This document shows positions 56,700-64,000 of a DNA stretch of 64,000 bases, one piece after another. The DNA is from Hemerocallis citrina (Eukaryota > Streptophyta > Magnoliopsida > Asparagales > Asphodelaceae), in NCBI GenBank assembly GCA_017893485.1, contig CM030364.1, positions 37,828,038-37,892,037 of the forward strand, read 5' to 3'. A model generated the notes under the pieces. The model was not told where the DNA came from, ran no database searches, and saw only the letters and a program-made list of their open reading frames with translations. The position numbers and the translations under genes are program-made. Within the stretch, counting starts at the first letter, position 1. Every line of letters starts with the position of its first letter.

Positions 56700-57680
56700 G
56701 TGGAATATAGGAGATGAAAAAAAACGAGATAAAAAAATTCAATTTGTACGGGTAGGTCGGACTCGCCGCGTAGAAGGTAACGGAACTTGTAGAGGCGATT
56801 TCCGTCTCACGATTTGTGAGATACGTCCGTTTATTATTTCAATTCAATACAACGGATATAAAGCGATACACGGCCGTATCTTTCAAACCGAGAGTCAAAA
56901 CTCACCTCTGCAAGTTTCGGCGGCTCGTGTTTGGTGTGCCAGAGGTGACACCCAAATTTAGGAAATAAGTTTATCATTTTTGTTGTTTTGACGCCTATAT
57001 AAAAAAACCTTTAATCCACCTCGGAACTTGTGCAATACGTTATGAGGTGAAAATAGCTTAAACGAAGTTCAAATAAAACGAAACTTTACGAGTAGGTTGG
57101 TCTCACCACTCACAAGTCATACCAACCTGTACATGCGAGTTCCGATCCGCAGTTTGCGAATACGTCTGTGTATCGCTTTCCGCTCAGTTTTCAATAGTGA
57201 AAACGATACACGACTGTAACTTTCAAACCGTGGTTCGGAACTCCCCTGTACTAGTTGCGTTGGCCTGTGTGCAGGGATCCCAACCCAAAGTCGGATTTTT
57301 TGGATATTTTGCATCTCGTTTATGTTGTTTTTACGCATATATGGAAATACTTCAATATACCTCGAATTTTTTTAGTATGGTCGCAATACAAAAATGCTTA
57401 AACGAAGTCTAAAAAATTCGAAACGGTGAACGTAGGTTCGTCTAACCATTCACAACGCAACGGAACTTGTATTTGCGATTTCCAACCCACGGTTTGCAAG
57501 ATACGTCAATGTATCGCTTCCCGCTCTATTTTAAAGAGTGAAAGTGATACACGGGCGTATATTTCAAACCGTGGGTCGGAACTCACTTCTACAAGTTGCA
57601 TTGGCTTGTGTTTGGTGTGCCCTAGTTATCGGCAAAATTTAGGAATTTTTGCATCTCGTTTGTGTTTTTTTGACGTGTAT
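56700..57680. repeat. Three foldback modules in the 5' intron of element C
   Basis: Modules at about 56711-57000, 57050-57345 and 57395-57680. Each has arms with GTAGGTCGGACTCGCC/GGTGTGCC-type words, CGGAACTTGTA, a pairing CACGGTTTGCAAGATACGTC/TTTCAAACCGTGG, and a central CGATACACG word. They are clearly the same module as in MULEs A and B. Confidence 0.75.
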
Positions 57681-57775
57681 AAGCGAACTCTTGAAATTTT
57701 TTCATCTCGTTGGTTTATGTTTGGTAATTTTCGGCGAGTAATTAGTTTCATATATGCAAACATTGTTACAGAGAA

Positions 57776-58760
57776 ATGGCCAGAACGAGAAAAACCGAAA
57801 GGGGAAGGACATCCCAGGAAGCACGGGGGGAACATTCCACAGAGAATGTGAGAACTAATAATTTGTATTATCCCTAATTTTGTATTTAGTGATATTTATT
57901 TTAGACTAATAATAATTATGTTTTTTGGTTCGTGTAGGTTGGTACATCCTCTTTGATGACAGGACGTCGTGGTCCAGGACCAATAAATCCCGGCGAACTG
58001 ACCTTGCAAGATCGCCACAGATCCACGGAAGTGTGGGGTGGGACGACGCGTAGGTGTAATTTTCGCACCCACGAGACCATGAAGGTGCATTCACGTATTG
58101 TCGAGCACCTTGTAGCGGCCGGTTTCTATGGAATCAGCATGATGGGGAATGTTAAACTCGACCGAGCACTTCTCTCGGCACTCGTGGAGCGCTGGAGGCT
58201 AGAGTCGCACACGTTCCATCTACCGGTCGGAGAGATAACGGTGTCGCTACAGGATATAGCGATGATATCCGGTCTTCCAATAGATGGGTTGGCCATGATG
58301 GGTAATATTAACTTTGATAAAATAGAGATGTGCAACGAACTGCTCGGTACAGAGTTTGATGAGTCGGCGGCGGAAGATGATACCATTTTCCAAGGACAAT
58401 CAATCCGACTATCTTGGTTGAAGGGACGTTTTGATGGGACGCTGACCAACGAATCGCCCGATGACTATGTATAGTCCTACACCAGAGCCTACATTCTAAT
58501 GGTGATCGGAGGGGTTCTATTGCCTAACTCATCGGGCGATACGGTGCACCTCATATACCTATGATTGCTCGTCGACCTAGGCTTAGCTGGCCGGTACAGC
58601 TGGGAAAGCTGCGCATTGGCAACGCTATACAGGGCGTTGTGTTATGTAGCGCTAGAATCATCAGAAATGATGGCAAACAAATGTAGCAGCTTCAGCTGCT
58701 TTGTATATCTCTGGATTTGGTGATATTTTCAAGTGTAGCAGCTTCAGCTGCTTTGTATAA
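57776..58760 (+). pseudogene. Plant mobile domain (PMD, MAIN-like) gene, truncated by stops
   Basis: Exon 1 (57776-57847) starts MARTRKTERGRTSQEARG. After a 90-bp intron, exon 2 (from 57938) runs VGTSSLMTGRRGPGPINPGE and reaches a stop at 58474. The PMD signature is clear: VEHLVAAGFYGI, then ALVERWRLESHTFHLPVGEI and SLQDIAMISGLPIDG. Homology continues in the same frame past the stop (RAYILMVIGGVLLPNSSGD, then GRYSWESCALATLYRALC), with a further stop at 58561-58563. PMD proteins occur in plant transposons and in host proteins of the MAIN/MAIL group; their biochemical role is not settled. A 24-bp piece (GTAGCAGCTTCAGCTGCTTT) is duplicated at 58683 and 58734. Confidence 0.85.
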
Positions 58761-58779
58761 ATGTAGATTTTTTTTTAAC

Positions 58780-60110
58780 CCTAAGCCGTTGTCCCAAACA
58801 ACGACCTAGGTAAGAGGACTAAGGTAGGAGGATTTGTCATGCTCTCTGACTTGTTGGCTTCAAAAATAGCAACAAGTCAGAGAGCAGCTCCACTTTATTG
58901 TTTATACCCAAGGCCGTTGTTGGAGACAACGACCTTAGTTGTAGGAGAAAAATGTAGAAATTTTGTCTTGCTCTCTGACTTGTTGGCTTCAAAAATAGCA
59001 ACAAGTCAGAGAGCAGCTCCACTTTATTGTTTATACCCAAGGCCATTGTTGGAGACAACGACCTTAGTTGTAGGAGAAAAATATAGAAAATTTGTCTTGC
59101 TCTCTGACTTGTTGGCTTCAAAAATAGCAACAAGTCAGAGAGCAGCTCCACTTTATTGTTTATACCCAAAGCCGTTGTTGGAGACAACGGCCTTAGTTGT
59201 ATAAGAAAAATATAGAAAATTTGTCTTGCTTTCTGACTTGTTGGCTTCAAAAATAGCAACAAGTCAGAGAGCAGCTCCACTTTATTGTTTATACCCAAGG
59301 CCGTTGTTGGAGACAACGGCCTTAGTTGTACGAGAAAAATATAGAAAATTTGTCTTGCTCTCTGACTTGTTGGCTTCAAAAATAGCAACAAGTCAGATAG
59401 CAGCTCCACTTTATTGTTTATACCCAAAGCCGTTGTTGGAGACAACGGCCTTAGTTGTAGGAGAAAAATACAGAAAATTTGTCTTGCTCTCTGACTTGTT
59501 GGCTTCAAAAATAGCAACAAGTCAGAGAGCAGCTCCACTTTATTGTTTATACCCAAAGCCGTTGTTGGAGACAACGGCCTTAGTTGTAGGAGAAAAATAT
59601 AAAAAATTTGTCTTGCTCTCTAACTTGTTGGCTTCAAAAATAGCAACAAGTCAGAGAGCAGCTCCACTTTATTGTTTATACCCAAAGCCGTTGTTGGAGA
59701 CAACGGCCTTAGTTGTAGGAGAAAAATATAGAAAATTTGTCATGCTCTCTGACTTGTTGGCTTCAAAAATAGCAACAAGTCAGAGAGCAGCTCCACTTTA
59801 TTGTTTATACCCAAGGCCGTTGTTGGAGACAACGACCTTAGTTGTATAAGAAAAATATAGAAAATTTGTCTTGCTCTCTGACTTGTTGGCTTCAAAAATA
59901 GCAACAAGTCAGAGAGCAGCTCCACTTTATTGTTTATACCCAAGGCCGTCGTTGGAGACAACGGCTTAGGTTATACGCCAAAAAGAGAGACACTTTGGGA
60001 TGCTCTCGACTTGTTGGTATTTAAAAATAACAACTGGTCAGAGAGCCCCCCAATATAATGTTTATACCCTAGACCATTGTCTCAAACAACGGCCTAAGAA
60101 GTAGGGCAAA
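58780..60110. repeat. Double-hairpin satellite of element C, exactly 129-bp period
   Basis: GCTCTCTGAC starts at 58841, 58970, 59099, 59228, 59357, 59486, 59615, 59744, 59873 and (decayed) 60002, every interval 129 bp. Each unit has hairpin 1, GCTCTCTGACTTGTTG/CAACAAGTCAGAGAGC (16-bp stem, 13-base loop), and hairpin 2, AAGGCCGTTGT/ACAACGGCCTT (11-bp stem, 5-base loop TGGAG). Because 129 is divisible by three, both strands stay open for up to 245 codons with 43-residue repeats; these are not genes. Confidence 0.95.
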
Positions 60111-60330
60111 AATAATTGGTTGTTTGCTTTTTCAATTTTCTCTTCACTCTTTACGAACAATATCTGTGTACTTTATACAAAAGATAGATGAGAATTTGGC
60201 TTGTATAACAATTTTAATTTTTTTTCATTTTTTAGTTTGGCTACACCTAACTAACCAATACATAATCGCGATGTTTTAATATGTACAGAACAACCCAGAA
60301 AATATAAAAAAACAAAACTATTTCATTCGT
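60111..60330. other. AT-rich spacer after the satellite
   Basis: No gene, domain or strong repeat is visible here. Confidence 0.4.
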
Positions 60331-61959
60331 TAGGGTTAGGGTTAGGGTTAGTGCTAACGGGGGTTACAGGTAGGGTTAGGGTTGGGGGGGTTAGTGGTTT
60401 GGTTTGGGTTATTGTAGGGGTTAGGGTAGGATTATTTATAGTTGGGAGTAGATAGGTAATAAGTTTCTAAAAATGATTGTTTAGATATTTAAGTTCTATC
60501 ATTAATCACATGTGTCTCTCTACTTTCTACGTGCATTGCCTTCTGAACTCTACAAAATAGACGTTCATATCTATGTTTTTTTGTTTATATTTTGTATTCA
60601 ATTCCATTTCTAGCCACGTAACTAACGAATATATTATATTTTTTGGTTTTTTTGTTTATATATTATTACTTTTTTGAATAATAATATATAATCTACAAAA
60701 TTCTTGTACGTTGTTTACAATGAAGACGTTCCTGAAGACATTCTCCAAACATGCAACTGGAAAGAATTCTACGAGATTGGGAAGAAGAGGTGTGATCACA
60801 TGTAGTAGAACAAGTTCATTATGGAAAAAACCAATAAGGTAAAACCCCACATGTAAAGGGAAAACCACATATAGCTCCCCCTATGTGGACCATACTTGGA
60901 AAAAACCACATGTATAATGAAAGAGCAGACCTTTTTTTTTTTAGATTCTCACATGTACATTAGAGATATTATGAACAGAGTGGTGCAGATCCTCTGTTAA
61001 TAAAGACATAAGGGAAGGTGCAGTTAGAGATGAAGAAGGATAAGGATAATTATTAGAGACATTTAGTATAGGAAAAACCTAAACTACATCACAACATGTA
61101 CCTCCCCACATGCACCCAATATATGGGAAAAACCATATGAACATCCCCACATGTAGTTTAAGACCAAAATCGAAAAAATCACATGTACATCACCACATGT
61201 AGTTTTCCCATTTTTTGCACTTTTCCGAAAACACCCTCTTAAAAATACAAAAACCCATCTCCGAATATCAAAAATATCTAATAATTATGATGGAGAAGAC
61301 GAAATCAAAAATTAAAAAGATTCAGTTCGTTGTTTGAGCGGAGAGTAATCAGAACAAACTACTTGGCCATCAAGAACTGGATCTAACTATTTTTTGGGAA
61401 AAAACGGTCTAAATAGGGACCATTATGTTTTGTGAAACCGTAACAGAAAACCACAAGTATATTTGAACACATGTATAAACCAAAGTGACGAGTATTCCAA
61501 AAAAGTTCAAAGATTACTCTCAAGCACTACCGCCAACTGTTGCTTCTGTGGAAATTTTGGATGTGGAATCTCGTCGTGAAGTAATTGTGTGTAGTTCTTC
61601 GAGTTACTTTGAAAGGTGGAAGTAATGGGAAAATAAACAAATATACCTATACGATATACAAGTGTAGATTATCCATCTTTGGTATAAATTTCCACAGAGA
61701 CTGTATGTAAAGTGTAAAGAGAATATTGTATAAATCCCAAAAATTTCATAACTAGGCCGTTATTGACGACAACAGCTTAAGGCATTCATATAAAGGGGTC
61801 CTATATGACTTTTTGCATTTTAAAAGTATTAAGCTAAAACTTAGGCCGTTGTTGGAGACAACGGCCTAAGGTATTTAACCTAGGCCATTGTCTGCAACAA
61901 CGGCCTTGGACCCAAGGCCAAAAAGAGATAAATTGGGGTGTTCTCGACTTGGCTAGGGT

Positions 61960-62345
61960 TAGGATTAGGGTTAGGGTTAGGGTATTCAGTTTGGTAATTA
62001 GTGTTAACGTGGGTTATGGGTAGGATTAGGGTTAGCGGGGGTCGGGGGTTTGGTTTGGGTTATTGTAGGGTTAAGGTTATTGCAAGAAAGACATTTGCGG
62101 TAAGATCTGGTTTTGGTTTATCATTAATTTGTGGTTGTTGGGAGCAGACAGGTAATAAGTTTCACAAAAAAGTTTATAGATGTTCTGTATATAACCAATA
62201 AAAATCAATGAAACATCATCTGTAGGTTAGGGTTAGGGTTAATGTAGGGTTAGAGTTATTGTAAGGTTAGCAGAGTAGGGTTATGGGTTAGGGTTAGGGT
62301 TATCGTAGGGTTAGCACAACCCTAACCTTAACCTTGACCTCATAC
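61960..62345. repeat. TTAGGG-like tracts
   Basis: GTTAGGGTTAGGGTTAGGGT-type runs at 61966-61984, 62225-62241 and 62285-62305, with variants between. The tracts are short and interrupted, unlike a telomere. Confidence 0.7.
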
Positions 62346-62419
62346 TTGTAAACCAACCCGGTATATATTTTTTGGATATGTGGGTATTGTATTAGCATAA
62401 TCAAATCTATATATATCAT

Positions 62420-62740
62420 ACTAAAAAGGATCACAAACATATTAGAAATGACCACAAATATAATGCAGGAAAAATCAATACCCCTAAAGCTGAACATATT
62501 CCCTTTGTAATGGAACACTAACATGTATCCTACTTCTAGTTTATTAGAACCTGTGAATTCTCTCCACTTCTCTCCACCAATGCACACATGATTCTGCCAT
62601 ACTCTAATTAACCCAACTTCTCATGTTTTGCCATTAAGACTCAATAATGTTGTTGTTTTCCTAGTTTCTTCATTGTTGTTAATCTCAACAAAATAACATG
62701 CCGGCAGACTTTCAACATACACCTAAATGAAAAAAAACAC
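62420..62740 (-). pseudogene. B3 DNA-binding domain remnant
   Basis: On the minus strand, VYVESLPACYFVEI is followed by a break (KT-stop-EVG) and then GGEKWREFTGSNKLEVGYML and VFHYKGNMFSFRGIDFS. This follows the plant B3 fold pattern: LP..F, strand with W/G-V, then GW-EF...N-L-GD-lvF...F.V. The stop replaces the usual Trp after GK. B3 domains bind short DNA sites in plant transcription factors such as the REM group. Only about 100 residues are recognisable. It lies antisense to the PMD gene and may be captured cargo of the same element. Confidence 0.6.
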
Positions 62741-63184
62741 CAAGCTAAACAAGTAGAACTCAATCTCAAAGTAGAACTCAACACCCGCCTACTATTATTG
62801 CAGACACATCAATATAGGAAATACATAAAGTATACAACCACATGTAGATCCCCACGTGTAGCCTATATATGGGAAAAACCACATGTACATCCCCAAAATG
62901 GATAATTATGAATTATTTTTTATCATTTTTTTTACATATTTAACCACCATGATTGTATAATTGGTTTGAAAGGTGGTAGTAATCGGCACTTAAAAATAAT
63001 ATTGCGGAAAGATATACAAGTGTAGATCATCCGTCTTTGGTATAAATTTTCACAGAGACTGTACGTAAAGAGTAACTTCAAAAATTATAAAAACACCAAG
63101 AACTTCATACGTAGTCCATTGTTACAAACAACGGCTTAAGGCATTGAATTAAAGGGGTCCTCCATGACTTTTTCCTCTTTTCAA

Positions 63185-63870
63185 ATATTAAGCTACAACT
63201 TAGGCCGTTGTCTCCAACAACGGCCTAACATATTTATAAGAAATGGGGTTGCTCTCTGACTTGTTGGTCCTTTTGTCTTCTCCAAGTGAGAGAGCACCCC
63301 CAAAATCACAACTTTTTGACTATAACTTAGGCCGTTGTCTCAAGCAACGGCCTAAGGTATTTATAAGAAATGGGGTTGCTCTCTGACTTGTTGCTCCTTT
63401 TGTCTTCAACAAGTCAGAGAGCACCCCCAAAATCACAGCTTTTTGACTATAACCTAGACCGTTGTCTCCAACAACGGCCTAAGGTATTTATAAGAAATGG
63501 AGTTGCTCTCTGACTTGTTGCTCCTTTTCTCTTCTCCAAGTCAGAGAGCACCTCCAAAATCACAACTTTTTGACTATGACCTAGACCGTTGTCTCCAACA
63601 ACGGCCTAAGGTATTTATAAGAAATGAGGTTGCTCTCTGACTTGTTGCTCCTTTTCTCTTCTCCAAGTCAGAGAGCACCCCCAAAATCACAACTTTTTGA
63701 CTATAACTTAGGCTGTTGTCTCAAGCAACAGCCTAAGGTATTTATAAGAAATGAGGTTGCTCTCTGACTTGTTGCTCCTTTTGTCTTCAACAAGTCAGAG
63801 AGCACCCCCCAAATCACCATTTTTTTGAGGTTTTCTTAGGCCGTTGTCTCCAACAACGATCTAGGTTTAT
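63185..63870. repeat. Double-hairpin satellite, 127-bp period, opposite in orientation to the element C array
   Basis: GCTCTCTGACTTGTTG starts at 63251, 63378, 63505, 63632 and 63759, every interval 127 bp. Hairpin 1 shares the stem of the 58.8-60.1-kb array with a different loop (CTCCTTTTGTCTT). Hairpin 2 reads CTTAGGCCGTTGTCTCCAAC, so its loop CTCCA is the complement of TGGAG. The array is thus inverted relative to the first. It continues in decayed form to the window end. Confidence 0.9.
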
Positions 63871-64000
63871 CATGTACATATTGTTTTGCTCTGTGGTTTG
63901 TTGCTTTTTTTTAACTAGTTATATTGAATAAAAAATCAAATTCATGAAATAACTGAGGTCGTTGTCTCCAACAAATACAGGTACAGCTACATCTGATACA

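Larger units (their letters stand above)
55868..60110 (+). mobile_element. Element 'C', MULE-like, carrying a plant mobile domain gene
   Basis: The left terminus GGGTTTTGCTCAGTTG abuts TATATAT, as MULE B does. It is followed by hairpins, a CT-rich leader, a 5' intron with three foldback modules, a PMD gene (57776-58760) and a double-hairpin satellite. The right terminus is not recognised and may lie past 64000; the region 60110-64000 shares its hairpin words. No FAR1 or MULE transposase is seen, so C is either non-autonomous or only partly inside the window. Confidence 0.65.
60331..63230. repeat. Large imperfect tandem duplication with TTAGGG-like tracts and hairpins
   Basis: The block starting GGTTAGGGTTAGGGTTAGTG (60331) recurs at about 61965. 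The block GATATACAAGTGTAGATTATCC (61652) recurs at about 63008. Both end in GGCCGTTGT hairpins (61845-61870, 63200-63226). CCACATGTANATCCCC words are scattered through both copies (60845-61200, 62830-62900). The copies have unequal lengths (about 1,630 and 1,350 bp apart). Open frames here lack domains, apart from the B3 remnant. Confidence 0.7.

Noticed and set aside
58837..59961. Long open frames on both strands (up to 245 codons) with a 43-residue repeat
   Set aside because: The period is 129 bp, a multiple of three, in a hairpin satellite, so open frames on both strands are expected without coding function.
61960..62345. A telomere or interstitial telomeric array
   Set aside because: Runs are only about 17-20 bp, interrupted, and lie inside transposon DNA.
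58780..63870. CRISPR-like arrays of palindromic repeats
   Set aside because: Whole units are repeated, spacers are not unique, and the DNA is plant nuclear.
1..64000. tRNA, rRNA or miRNA genes
   Set aside because: No cloverleaf or rRNA-like segment was noticed; tRNA-like words are primer-binding sites. The foldback modules are much longer than typical miRNA precursors.

Overview
This is plant nuclear DNA with almost no ordinary genes. The evidence is a plant-type replication factor C fragment with GT-AG introns, plus plant families of hAT, Mutator-like (MULE), Tat-lineage Ty3/gypsy, chromovirus and TRIM elements nested in one another. The species cannot be named from the sequence; a large, repeat-rich angiosperm genome fits. 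All protein-coding transposon genes seen carry stops or frameshifts.

Layout. 1-2396: a decayed hAT element (minus strand) whose terminal repeat is at 2382-2396. 2778-3755: the last three exons of an RFC4-like clamp-loader gene, the only host gene. 4040-6574: a truncated LTR. About 6590-31385: MULE 'A' (minus), with a FAR1-type transposase. It is split by three insertions, each with a 5-bp target duplication: a TRIM (7183-8062), a 3.8-kb solo LTR in its last intron (8790-12565), and a 15.07-kb Tat-lineage LTR retrotransposon (14347-29416) in its coding exon. 31386-31434: a TA tract. 31435 to about 40229: MULE 'B' (plus), a related FAR1-type element placed head-to-head with A and itself hit by a 920-bp hAT-type element and a foldback element. 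40230-48621: the 3' end of a chromovirus (minus) with a nested 4.48-kb solo LTR. 48622-55867: two ~3.5-3.8-kb LTRs in inverted orientation. 55868 onward: MULE-like element 'C' (plus), which carries a plant mobile domain (PMD) gene in place of a FAR1 transposase, followed by hairpin satellites, TTAGGG-like tracts, an antisense B3-domain remnant and a second hairpin satellite to the window end.

Most interesting signal. Elements A, B and C share a non-coding chassis despite different coding cargo. Each has a related terminus beside a TA tract, hairpins with a CCGTTGTT/AACAACGG-type core inside the terminus, a CT-rich leader, and then a 5' intron with two or three foldback modules of ~290 bp (arms ~130 bp). 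Arrays of period 126-129 bp with two hairpins per unit occur downstream of B, downstream of C and at the right edge. A, B and C therefore look like members of one modular transposon family. The role of the hairpins (transposase binding, small-RNA source, transcript folding) is inference.

The Tat element has the layout known for that lineage: gag, then protease, RT, RNase H and integrase on the minus strand, and an antisense spliced gene (gypsy-type putative transposon domain plus coiled coil) between pol and the 3' LTR. Two tandem-repeat zones (365/244-bp and 214-bp units) flank the antisense cassette.
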